Translations under genes and position numbers: made by a program
Origin: JANNRW01 sp031401815
GTDB taxonomy: Bacteria; Desulfobacterota; Desulfuromonadia; Geobacterales; DSM-12255
Length of the DNA: 30,542 nucleotides
Assembly: GCA_031401815.1 (NCBI GenBank)
Contig: JANNRW010000475.1
Span: forward strand, 1-30,542
Reading direction: 5' to 3'
Shown here: piece by piece, positions 21,565 through 28,701 of the stretch
Layout: every line of letters starts with the position of its first letter
Numbering within the stretch: position 1 is the first letter of the stretch
The notes under the pieces: model-generated
What the model was told of the DNA's origin: nothing
Seen by the model: the letters and a program-made list of their open reading frames with translations, nothing else
The model's database searches: none

Positions 21565-21938
21565 AATGGCATGACCTTGCAATCGTTGACCTTCTGCGTC
21601 TGAAAGAGTTTATTTCCCAGCACAACCAGGAAGCAGCTCGTCGGGCTGTCAGGCTTATCAAGGCAGCAGTCATGCAGATCGCTACACATCCCCGCATAGG
21701 AAAACCGGTCGAAGGTTTCCTTGACTACCACGAAATTGTCATCCCTTTTGGTGCCTCCGGGTATGTAGTCCGCTATCGTATCAAGAAAGATACTGTTCTT
21801 ATTATTGCCGTCAAGCATGGCAAAGAAGCGGGATTCAGCGACCAAACGGCGAAGTTGTGGGTGATCAAGGAGACTGCTGAAGAAGCATACAGCGCCGAAG
21901 TGCGGGAAGAGGGGTGCGGAGTGATTCTTACAGCTTGA
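21555..21938 (+). CDS. RelE/ParE-family toxin with an extended C-terminus
   Basis: A 127-residue ParE/RelE-fold toxin. The core MQVEWHDLAIVDLLRLKEFI to IAVKHGKEAGF (about 1-95) has the usual length and pattern, including THPRIGKPVEGF and YVVRYRI. ParE members poison gyrase and RelE members cut mRNA at the ribosome; which applies here is not clear. The last about 32 residues (from SDQTAKLWV) are not part of the family and look like translation beyond a lost stop codon. The gene starts inside the antitoxin gene, so it is translationally coupled. Confidence 0.88.
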   Translation: MQVEWHDLAIVDLLRLKEFISQHNQEAARRAVRLIKAAVMQIATHPRIGKPVEGFLDYHEIVIPFGASGYVVRYRIKKDTVLIIAVKHGKEAGFSDQTAKLWVIKETAEEAYSAEVREEGCGVILTA

Positions 21939-21981
21939 TGTTATCGGTATAAAGTATTACTATTTCAGGCAAAGGTAATAC
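21935..21981 (+). promoter_or_regulatory. Promoter and operator of the AbrB/PIN pair
   Basis: TTGATG (21935-21940) and TACTAT (21958-21963) are spaced by 17 bases. The inverted repeat GTATTAC (21954-21960) and GTAATAC (21975-21981) flanks the -10. GTAATAC also occurs twice in the operator of the preceding CopG-like/ParE pair (21239 and 21259). Confidence 0.55.
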
Positions 21982-21995
21982 ATTGGAGGTGCGCC

Positions 21996-22232
21996 ATGAC
22001 TAAAGCATCAAAAGTAACGGTAAAAGGACAGGTTCTCATACCCGGTGATATCAGGAAACGGCATCACATCGAACCTGGTACCGAAGTTCGTTTTGTGGAG
22101 TACGGCAACGTCGTTTGTATCGTCCCGGTAGTTGCTGATCCTGTTGCGGCTGCATGGGGGATGCTCCCTTCCGAACCGTCGCTTGCGAATGATTTGCTCG
22201 AAGAGCGAAAGCGGGACAAGGCTCGTGAATAG
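21996..22232 (+). CDS. vapB: SpoVT/AbrB-type antitoxin (VapB-like)
   Basis: A 78-residue antitoxin with an N-terminal swapped-hairpin AbrB domain (ASKVTVKGQVLIPGDIRKRHHIEPGTEVRFVEYG) that binds DNA as a dimer, and a C-terminal tail (about 50-78, LANDLLEERKRDKARE) for toxin binding. TTGGAGG precedes the ATG at 21996. It overlaps the PIN toxin gene by 8 bases. Autoregulation through the GTATTAC/GTAATAC repeat is likely. Confidence 0.9.
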   Translation: MTKASKVTVKGQVLIPGDIRKRHHIEPGTEVRFVEYGNVVCIVPVVADPVAAAWGMLPSEPSLANDLLEERKRDKARE

Positions 22233-22623
22233 CTTTGTGCTGGACAGTTTTGCTCTTCTCCGGTTCATTCAGAAAGAGCCCGGCAATGAACCGGTGAAGG
22301 CTATTCTTGATGATGCCATGAGCGGCAAGGCGTGCGTCATGTTAAATATCATCAATATGGGAGAGGTCATTTATAATGTCCAACGCAGGTTTGGTCAGCA
22401 GGCCAAGCTGGATGTGGTTAAGAGCATCAGCCTCCTTGATATAGAGATTCTTCCCTCGCCCAATGATATGGTCTACCGAGCCGCAGAACTGAAAGCGCAA
22501 TTTTCCATGTCCTATGCAGACACCTTTGTTGTGGCCTCTGCTCTGGAGCATGGAGCAACCGTTGTTACCGGCGATCCGGAATTCCGGCAGGTTGAGCATC
22601 TGGTAAAAATTCTCTGGATTTAG
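22225..22623 (+). CDS. vapC: PIN-domain ribonuclease toxin (VapC-like), second
   Basis: A 132-residue PIN-domain toxin. Acidic residues are at the expected places: D7 in FVLDSFALL, the glutamate in INMGEVIY, the aspartate in SYADTFVVASAL, and one in VVTGDPEF. A GTG start at 22225 is chosen because it gives the canonical PIN N-terminus and overlaps the antitoxin stop; an upstream in-frame start at 22132 would add 31 unrelated residues. It shares the fold but not close sequence with the PIN toxin at 4067-4501, so the two pairs are unlikely to be recent duplicates. Confidence 0.9.
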   Translation: MNSFVLDSFALLRFIQKEPGNEPVKAILDDAMSGKACVMLNIINMGEVIYNVQRRFGQQAKLDVVKSISLLDIEILPSPNDMVYRAAELKAQFSMSYADTFVVASALEHGATVVTGDPEFRQVEHLVKILWI

Positions 22624-22647
22624 ATTTACCTTAGCGAACTCTACCGA

Positions 22648-22899
22648 CTTCGCGGTTCAAGCTCTTTTAAAAGCTTTTACAGCAAAGAGCGCGAAGAAAG
22701 GCGTTTTATGGAGAGGAATTATCAGACAGGATGTCCAGGACGGGAAATTACCCTATAAAAAGCATTTAACACAGAGACACAGAGGCACTGAGATAATCAT
22801 TACAGAGAGTTAGATAAAATTTCAGATTCATTTGTGTTCACCCTTCAGGTTGTAAGTTGATTTCAAATAATCTCAATGATTTCCTCTGTGCCTCTGTGT
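22648..22899. repeat. Intergenic inverted repeats between the TA block and the FadR-type gene
   Basis: This gap of about 300 bases has no gene. It holds CTTCGCG (22648-22654) facing CGCGAAG (22690-22696), and a 12-bp perfect inverted repeat ACACAGAGGCAC (22777-22788) and GTGCCTCTGTGT (22888-22899). The second could form a long stem-loop in the 3' untranslated region of the regulator gene on the minus strand. Confidence 0.65.
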
Positions 22900-22926
22900 T
22901 TCAATTGTCGTTTTTAAGATTATTGA
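22877..22926. repeat. CTCTGTG-type repeat at the 3' end of the FadR-type gene
   Basis: Same orientation and order of blocks as 149-202 (TGATTTCCTCTGTG, then CGTTTTTAAGATT). It ends 5 bases before the stop of the minus-strand regulator. Confidence 0.6.
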
Positions 22927-22930
22927 AGAG

Positions 22931-23650
22931 CTACTTCTGCTGCCCTGTAACATAAGCGCTGCTGCGATGTTCGGCAAAGGTAAGATGGGCGAGCATCGTT
23001 TCCCTGGCACGCTCCGGGTCACGATCCCGGATCGCTTCAAATACCTCCCGGTGATGCCGGAACAGCATCCGGTGGTCTTCTTCGGTCTGGTAGACAACCC
23101 GCCAGACCCCTCTCTGAAACTCCTTCATCGCGTCAAAGATACTCTGCATCAGATGCAACCAGACAACATTATGGGTAGCCTGGGCAATAATGATATGGAA
23201 ATTGGCGTCCAGATCCTGTGACGGCTTCATCTCCTCCAGGTTTCGCTCCATCTCCCCGACTATCTGTTCAAGCTTGCGCAGATCATCAGGAAGAGCCCGC
23301 TGGGCAGCATAATAGGAGGTCCATGCCTCCATGCATTTTCGAACCTCGATCACATCAAGAGCCCGCGACTGCTCACCCTTTATCAGATCTGAAAGGGGGT
23401 TGCCTGTTGAAATCTCGACCAGGGATTTGACGACAGTCCCCCCCCCCTGATATGACATGACCATCCCTGAAGAGGTCAGAATGTTCAGAGCCTCTCTTAC
23501 CGAAGGGCGTGACACACCGAACATCTCGGCCAGTTCACGCTCTGGAGGGAGTTTCTCGCCAGGGGTAAATTCACCTGCCAGAATTGAGGAGCGTATCTGC
23601 TCGGCAATCTGGCTTGAGACCTTCTTCGGCTTGATCGGCTGAAAAACCAT
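22931..23650 (-). CDS. FadR-subfamily GntR regulator (LldR/GlcC-like)
   Basis: A 239-residue regulator. The N-terminal winged helix (about 8-75: SSQIAEQIRSSILAGEFTPGEKLPPERELAEMFGVSRPSVREAL) is classic GntR. The C-terminal FCD domain (about 90-225) binds a carboxylic-acid ligand through metal-coordinating residues in the DANFHIIIAQATHN region and later histidines. As the last gene of the acid-oxidation block it probably controls glcD/glcF and transport genes in response to lactate, glycolate or a related acid. The wing is encoded by a run of ten G residues (23438-23447), giving QGGGT, a possible slippage site. GGGAG lies 5 bases before the ATG at 23650. Confidence 0.9.
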   Translation of the reverse strand: MVFQPIKPKKVSSQIAEQIRSSILAGEFTPGEKLPPERELAEMFGVSRPSVREALNILTSSGMVMSYQGGGTVVKSLVEISTGNPLSDLIKGEQSRALDVIEVRKCMEAWTSYYAAQRALPDDLRKLEQIVGEMERNLEEMKPSQDLDANFHIIIAQATHNVVWLHLMQSIFDAMKEFQRGVWRVVYQTEEDHRMLFRHHREVFEAIRDRDPERARETMLAHLTFAEHRSSAYVTGQQK

Positions 23651-23721
23651 GTAGCTCCCTGTTTTGGATGGCGGTTAATCCCTTGATTAAATACAACAAA
23701 CTGCATTGAATTGCAATAATG

Positions 23722-25803
23722 CTACATTACATAACCGATCCTGAACGCACCCCAGTGCTTGCCGTTGACATAAACCGGGGCTGAGATATCCCACAGCTTC
23801 TCCCCGGTGTCGCGGGTATAGACCTGCACCAGTACCCCGTTTGTGTTACGCGCTGCAGCAATCTCGACTGCAGCATTGAATTTTCGCTTTGTCCTGTTCC
23901 CGACCCTGTCCTTTTCGGGGTCGCCTGTCAAGGGGAGGGAGTTCTTGCGGTGATGCGTCGGCACGTAGCCGTTGCGATCAGCAAGAACTGCAAAAACCAC
24001 CTGGTTGTCTTTGAGATGATCGTCTTCAAGATCCTGGATAGCCTCATCGCAAAAAGCATCAAATCTTGTGTGATATTTTGGCGGATCAGTTCCCGGTATC
24101 GGAATATAGTTTTCATCGAAAACATCTTCGAGGGTCAGCTTCCCTGATGTAACAGCTTCCGTAAGCACATGCTCCATAACTCTGGCCGCATTCAATGCAG
24201 CGCTCTTCCCTTTTGATTCTATCTCCTCCTCGATCAAAAGCTTTAATCCTCCGGCAAGGCTGGTCAGCTCGGCAACAGCACGCTCAGTCGCCATGGATCC
24301 GTCTGAAACCTGATGAGCTACATCCCTGACTTCATTCATAGTCTCTGCCATCTGTTCACATGCCGAAGTCTGCTGCTGGGTAGAGAGGGTAATCTCACGG
24401 GCAGCTCTGGCGGTTTCATCAACCATGTTCATGATATTTCCGAACGAATATTGCACTTTTTCGACGAGCTCAGCTGCCCGGTCAACAGCTTTGGTCCCCT
24501 CTTCAGTTACCACGATAGTACTGTTGGTAGATTTCTGGATCTCCTCAACCAGACCCTTGATCTGGCGGGTAGCCATGACAGTCCGCTCTGCAAGCCTTCT
24601 GACCTCTTGCGCAACAATAGCAAAACGTTTCCCTGCATCACCTGCACCTGCCGCCTCTATTGCAGCATTCAACGCCAGCAGGTTGGTCTGGTCACTGATC
24701 TCATCGATTATCTCGACAATCCCGCCGATACGCTGACTCTGCTCACCCATCTGGAGCATCCCTTCAGCAATATTTTGCACCTGCCCCCTGAGCAGTGTCA
24801 TCCCAGAAGTCGCATTACCTACATCATCAGTGCCGGTCCGGCAGCTGTTGCTCGTCGCTTCAGCCAGTGACTCGACTGTTCTGGAGTTGATCGTAATCTG
24901 TCTGGCTGTAACCGCAATCTCCTGCGCAGTTGTTGTCACCTCCTGCACTGCTGCTGTCTGCTCTGCTGCGCCTGACGCCTGCTGGGCGATGATTGCCGAC
25001 ATCTGGCCTGCCGAGCCTGAAAGATGAAAAACAGCTTCACGGATTGAGATGAAAAGACGCCCGCTCTTCTCAACCTCCTCTTTCAGGTTCCTGACTATCA
25101 CGGTTGTCATCCGGTTGATCGCCTGAGCCAGTTTGCCGATCTCATCATCAGAGCCGATCAATGCCTGCTCATTCATCTCCCCTTCACTTATCCTCTCCGC
25201 AGATCTGGTCAATCTCTCCAGCGGGGCAGCGATCCTTCTGATGATCCTGAAACCGGCAACAGTCATCAGGAGGAGAATAATCACTCCGCAGATCACGTTG
25301 TACTTGAGAAAATCTGATCTCAACTGGTCAAAATAGTCTGCCTTATTCACCCCCGGAACAATCCAGAGCCCCCAGGGCTTTATATAGCGATAGGCAACTA
25401 TCTTGTCCTGTCCGGTGGTAGTAGCCCGATATTCACAATAACCGGTTCCGCGATCTGAGCGGATCTGATCAATATGGGCCTGACCGGCGAGACTTTTCCC
25501 CTCATCCTTGTGATGCACCACAAGAGTCCCATGTTCATCAAGCATGTAAAGGTAGCCGCTCTTCCCTATCTTGATGCTGTAGACATACTGCTTGAAATCC
25601 GGCTCCCTGTAAGCATTTGGCCTGATAGCCGCAATCAGGTTGATGCTCTTTTCAAGCGCATCGGCAACTGTCCCGATATCCTCTTTCATGATGGCTTTGA
25701 TCTGCTGCTCTGCAATGACATATGAGACTGAAACAGAGAGAATCACCGCAAGAAAACCGAGGACGAGCAGAAGAAGGAGCTTTGCTTTAATAGTCTTGAA
25801 CAT
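23722..25803 (-). CDS. Methyl-accepting chemotaxis protein with periplasmic Cache and C-terminal Cache-like domain
   Basis: A 693-residue chemoreceptor. TM1 is about 9-30, the periplasmic single-Cache sensor about 31-167 (KSGYLYMLDEHGTLVVHHKDEGKSL), TM2 about 168-188, HAMP about 189-245, and the methyl-accepting signalling domain about 270-500 with the hairpin tip DQTNLLALNAAIEAAGAGDAG. After it comes an unusual extra domain (about 520-693) containing GTDPPKYHTRFDAF, VPTHHRKNSLPLTGDP and NGKHWGAFRIGY, a cytoplasmic Cache-like sensor remembered from receptors of this bacterial group. No CheB/CheR-binding pentapeptide is at the C-terminus. Its place behind glcF suggests it senses the same acid or its oxidation state, which is inference. 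An 8-bp tandem repeat lies just upstream of its start. Confidence 0.92.
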   Translation of the reverse strand: MFKTIKAKLLLLLVLGFLAVILSVSVSYVIAEQQIKAIMKEDIGTVADALEKSINLIAAIRPNAYREPDFKQYVYSIKIGKSGYLYMLDEHGTLVVHHKDEGKSLAGQAHIDQIRSDRGTGYCEYRATTTGQDKIVAYRYIKPWGLWIVPGVNKADYFDQLRSDFLKYNVICGVIILLLMTVAGFRIIRRIAAPLERLTRSAERISEGEMNEQALIGSDDEIGKLAQAINRMTTVIVRNLKEEVEKSGRLFISIREAVFHLSGSAGQMSAIIAQQASGAAEQTAAVQEVTTTAQEIAVTARQITINSRTVESLAEATSNSCRTGTDDVGNATSGMTLLRGQVQNIAEGMLQMGEQSQRIGGIVEIIDEISDQTNLLALNAAIEAAGAGDAGKRFAIVAQEVRRLAERTVMATRQIKGLVEEIQKSTNSTIVVTEEGTKAVDRAAELVEKVQYSFGNIMNMVDETARAAREITLSTQQQTSACEQMAETMNEVRDVAHQVSDGSMATERAVAELTSLAGGLKLLIEEEIESKGKSAALNAARVMEHVLTEAVTSGKLTLEDVFDENYIPIPGTDPPKYHTRFDAFCDEAIQDLEDDHLKDNQVVFAVLADRNGYVPTHHRKNSLPLTGDPEKDRVGNRTKRKFNAAVEIAAARNTNGVLVQVYTRDTGEKLWDISAPVYVNGKHWGAFRIGYVM

Positions 25804-25844
25804 TCTGACAACCCTTAGAGACTCTGATTCACCAACATATCAAC

Positions 25845-25940
25845 AGCTCAACCACTCAACAACTCAACCACTCAACAACTCAACAGTTCAACAACTCAAC
25901 AACTCAACAACTCAACAGTTCAACAACTCAACAACTAAAC
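25845..25940. repeat. 12-unit tandem repeat of 8 bp
   Basis: Twelve consecutive 8-base units close to AACTCAAC (variants CACTCAAC, AGTTCAAC, AGCTCAAC, AACTAAAC). It fills most of the gap between glcF and the chemoreceptor gene, runs over the glcF stop codon at 25912, and ends 42 bases before the receptor start. Confidence 0.9.
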
Positions 25941-27183
25941 AGCCTCTTTCCGCCATGCTAAGCACAAGTATCTCGGTCAGGTGCATGATTCTGACCTCTG
26001 GCAGCTGTTCTGTCAATCCCTTCTTCAACTGCAGCAGGCATCCGGGGTTGCTGGTCACAACTATTTCTGCGCCGCTTTCCGCCACTGTGTCAAGCTTTCG
26101 CTGAAGAATCCGGTCAGACATCTCCGGCTTGACAATATTGTATGTTCCGGCGCTGCCGCAACAGGCATCGGCCGCTGCCAGCTCCCTGTACTCAAGACCT
26201 GGCACAAGTTTCAGCAGATCGCGCGGCTCCTTGCGTATCCCCTGGCAATGGGCGATGTGGCAGGGATCATGGTAAGTCACTTTGAGCTGTAGCGGGCTTA
26301 AAAGAGGTTTCAGCTCATTGGCATGCTGTGCCAGAACCTCGGAGATATCACGGACTTTTGAGCTGAACCCAGTGGCAGCCACCCCCTCGATATGGCAACC
26401 ATATTTCTTGAGCTCTGCCCCGCAGCCACCGCAATCTGTTACGATATAATCCAGCTCGTAGCCCCCGAATATATCAATGTTTGTGCGGGCAGCCTCTTCC
26501 AGACCAGCGAGATCCCCCCCCAGCATGTTCGGTGCACCGCAACAGACCTGGTTTTTCGGGGTAATGACACGATATCCAAGGGATGAAAGCAGCTTGATTG
26601 TAGCCCGGCTGGCATCCGGGAAGATCAGGCTCATGACACAGCCCAGGAAAAAACCGACCGTGCCGCGCTCTGCACCGATTGCCGGTGTTACCTCATGAAT
26701 CTCCTGACGTAGCGGGCGGGACGGCAGTTCAGGCAACAGCCCCTCCATCCGCTCCAGCTGCCTGGGGAACATCTTGAGGATGCCGAGTTTGCGCACCAGC
26801 TTCTGCAGGCCGATCCTCTGGTAAGCGCGTAGCGGAGTCATGGAGGTTTCCAGCCGGTCGGGATGCGGGACCAGCCTGCGCAGGATAAGATCTTCCATGA
26901 AGTTAAGGCCGGTTTCTGTTTTACGTTCGCAGGTGAACTCCGCCACCAGCTCACCGGCATTAACCCCGCATGGACAGGCCGAGGCGCATGCCTGGCAGTC
27001 AAGGCAGAGGGAGAGGTACTCCAGCAGCATCTCCGACTGATCCAGCTCTCCCTCCTGTACCTTCCGCACAAGGGCAACACGCCCACGCGGGGAGGCAGTC
27101 TCCAGGAAGGTTTCCCGGTAGGTCGGGCAGGCAGGCAAACACATGCCGCAGCGCATGCAGTTGATAAGCTTCACATAATCCAT
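25912..27183 (-). CDS. glcF: Glycolate/lactate oxidase iron-sulfur subunit
   Basis: A 423-residue Fe-S subunit that passes electrons from the flavoprotein to the quinone pool or another acceptor. Two [4Fe-4S] motifs are at the N-terminus: C9/C12/C15/C19 (CMRCGMCLPACP) and C60/C63/C66/C70 (CLDCQACASACP). Two CCG domains follow, with CCGAPNMLGG and CGGCGAELKKYG in the first and DPCHIAHC and CCGSAGTYN in the second. The ordinary protein ends around LVLSMAERG; the last residues (CLVVELLNC) are encoded by the 8-bp tandem repeat, so the C-terminus is recent. A run of eight G residues encodes part of MLGGD. The gene lies 121 bases after glcD, a gap filled by repeats. Confidence 0.9.
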   Translation of the reverse strand: MDYVKLINCMRCGMCLPACPTYRETFLETASPRGRVALVRKVQEGELDQSEMLLEYLSLCLDCQACASACPCGVNAGELVAEFTCERKTETGLNFMEDLILRRLVPHPDRLETSMTPLRAYQRIGLQKLVRKLGILKMFPRQLERMEGLLPELPSRPLRQEIHEVTPAIGAERGTVGFFLGCVMSLIFPDASRATIKLLSSLGYRVITPKNQVCCGAPNMLGGDLAGLEEAARTNIDIFGGYELDYIVTDCGGCGAELKKYGCHIEGVAATGFSSKVRDISEVLAQHANELKPLLSPLQLKVTYHDPCHIAHCQGIRKEPRDLLKLVPGLEYRELAAADACCGSAGTYNIVKPEMSDRILQRKLDTVAESGAEIVVTSNPGCLLQLKKGLTEQLPEVRIMHLTEILVLSMAERGCLVVELLNC

Positions 27184-27211
27184 GGGTAACCTCAGGTTGA
27201 GATAGAGGAAG

Positions 27212-27250
27212 AGATAGAGATAGAGATCAGTTTTTACTCTATCTCTATCT
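27212..27250. repeat. Perfect 14-bp inverted repeat between glcD and glcF
   Basis: AGATAGAGATAGAG (27212-27225) and CTCTATCTCTATCT (27237-27250) with an 11-base loop, made of a 6-bp microsatellite (GATAGA) and its reverse complement. It lies upstream of the glcF start and downstream of the glcD stop on the minus strand. In the RNA it would form a stable hairpin. Confidence 0.85.
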
Positions 27251-27266
27251 GTGAGTGCACCGAACG

Positions 27267-27306
27267 AATATCTCTTTCTGCCTTTCTAATATCTCTTTCT
27301 GCCTTT
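27267..27306. repeat. Two direct repeats with a 21-base period
   Basis: AATATCTCTTTCTGCCTTT occurs at 27267-27285 and 27288-27306, separated by CT. The second overlaps the stop codon of glcD. Confidence 0.85.
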
Positions 27307-28678
27307 AAAAAATCTTCCCCGGATTCAGAATCCCCTTCGGGTCGAACGCACTCTTGATCCCCCGCATGACGCGAATCCCGGATTCTCCGACCAGTTTGGG
27401 GAGATACTTTTTCTTGGCCAGCCCTACGCCATGCTCTCCGGTGATGGTCCCCCCCATGGCAATGGCAGCGTCAAAGATCTCCTCAAAGGCAGCGTGGGCT
27501 CTTCTGATTTCGTCCTTGTCCCTCTCATCAGTGAGACAGGTAGGATGGAGATTACCGTCTCCGGCATGACCGAAGGTGCCGATTGTTACATTGTGTTTCC
27601 GGGCTGAAGCCTGGATGATCTGTAGCATCGCAGCGATGCAGCTGCGCGGCACGGTAGCATCCTCCAGGATCGTGGTTGGTTTGAGCCTCGCCAGCGCTGA
27701 CAGGGCGGTACGGCGGGCAGCAGCCAGTTTGAGCGCCTCGTCGGCATCTTTGGCTGTCTGAAAAAACGAGCAGCGGTGTTTCCGGCATATCTCTGCTACG
27801 GATGCTGCCTCCTCGGCAATCACAACAGGGTGTCCATCCACTTCGATCAACAGCACTGCATCAACATCAAGCGGCAGACCAACATGGGCGTAATCCTCGA
27901 CACATTTGATGGTGACCTTGTCGAGGAACTCCAGGGTTGCCGGAATGACCTTGGCAGCGATGATTGCCGACACTGCAAGTGCAGCATCCTGTAACACCGG
28001 AAAGTGAGCCAGCATGGTTATCTTCCCTTGTGGTTTCGGAATCAGCCTGACAGTAATTCCGGTGAAGACCCCCAGAGTACCTTCGGACGAGACCAGGAGG
28101 GGGTTGAGACTGTAACCGGCGACGTTCTTGACCACCTTGCCGCCGGTACGAAGCAGTTCACCGCTGGCAAGAACCGTCTCCAGCCCCATGACATAGTCGG
28201 ATGTCACTCCGTACTTCAGCCCGCGCAACCCCCCTGCGTTCTCTGCAACGTTTCCCCCCATGGTAGAGATGTTCATGCTCCCCGGATCAGGAGGGTAGAA
28301 GAGCCCCCGGCTCTCAACCTCGCGATGCAGGGCACTGGTAATCACCCCCGGCTCCACTGTAGCGGTCAGATTCTCCTCATCAACTTCGATAATCCGGTTC
28401 ATCCGGCTCATCTGTAACACCACCCCGCCGTCAAAGGTGATTGAACCGCCGGAAAGATTGGTGCCCGAACCACGAGGTGTAACGCTAACCCCGGCTTCAT
28501 GACAGAGATGCATGATACCGGTAATTTCCGCTGTAGAACCAGGGAGCAGGACCAGACCCGGCCGGCTCTCCAGCTCAGGTGTCGAGTCATAGCCATAGAC
28601 CGCCAGAGATTCCCGGTCTGACAGGGTGTATTTGGTGCCGACGATTGCTTGCAGCTCTTTTATGAATGATTGATTCAT
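27305..28678 (-). CDS. glcD: FAD-linked glycolate/D-lactate oxidase subunit
   Basis: A 457-residue FAD-dependent 2-hydroxyacid dehydrogenase. The PCMH-type FAD domain covers about 35-220 with VTPRGSGTNLSGGS, PPDPGSMNISTMGGNVAENAGG and GKVVKNVAGYSLNPLLVSSEGTLGV. The substrate domain follows, with GTFGHAGDGNLHPT (a His-rich metal site) and GTITGEHGVGLAKKKYL near the C-terminus. It oxidises glycolate or lactate to the 2-oxoacid and feeds electrons to GlcF. No GlcE is encoded next to it, which is common in this bacterial group and makes lactate at least as likely as glycolate. It lies 23 bases after the AEC permease gene, so the two are probably one transcript. Confidence 0.92.
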   Translation of the reverse strand: MNQSFIKELQAIVGTKYTLSDRESLAVYGYDSTPELESRPGLVLLPGSTAEITGIMHLCHEAGVSVTPRGSGTNLSGGSITFDGGVVLQMSRMNRIIEVDEENLTATVEPGVITSALHREVESRGLFYPPDPGSMNISTMGGNVAENAGGLRGLKYGVTSDYVMGLETVLASGELLRTGGKVVKNVAGYSLNPLLVSSEGTLGVFTGITVRLIPKPQGKITMLAHFPVLQDAALAVSAIIAAKVIPATLEFLDKVTIKCVEDYAHVGLPLDVDAVLLIEVDGHPVVIAEEAASVAEICRKHRCSFFQTAKDADEALKLAAARRTALSALARLKPTTILEDATVPRSCIAAMLQIIQASARKHNVTIGTFGHAGDGNLHPTCLTDERDKDEIRRAHAAFEEIFDAAIAMGGTITGEHGVGLAKKKYLPKLVGESGIRVMRGIKSAFDPKGILNPGKIF

Positions 28679-28701
28679 GATTGATCACCTTGTAAGGGAA
28701 A

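Noticed and set aside
22132..22623. Longer start for the second PIN toxin
   Set aside because: The extra 31 residues overlap the AbrB gene in another frame and do not resemble a PIN N-terminus; the GTG at 22225 gives the canonical start.
25845..25940. Possible CRISPR-like array
   Set aside because: Units are 8 bp, directly adjacent, with no spacers; this is a simple tandem repeat.
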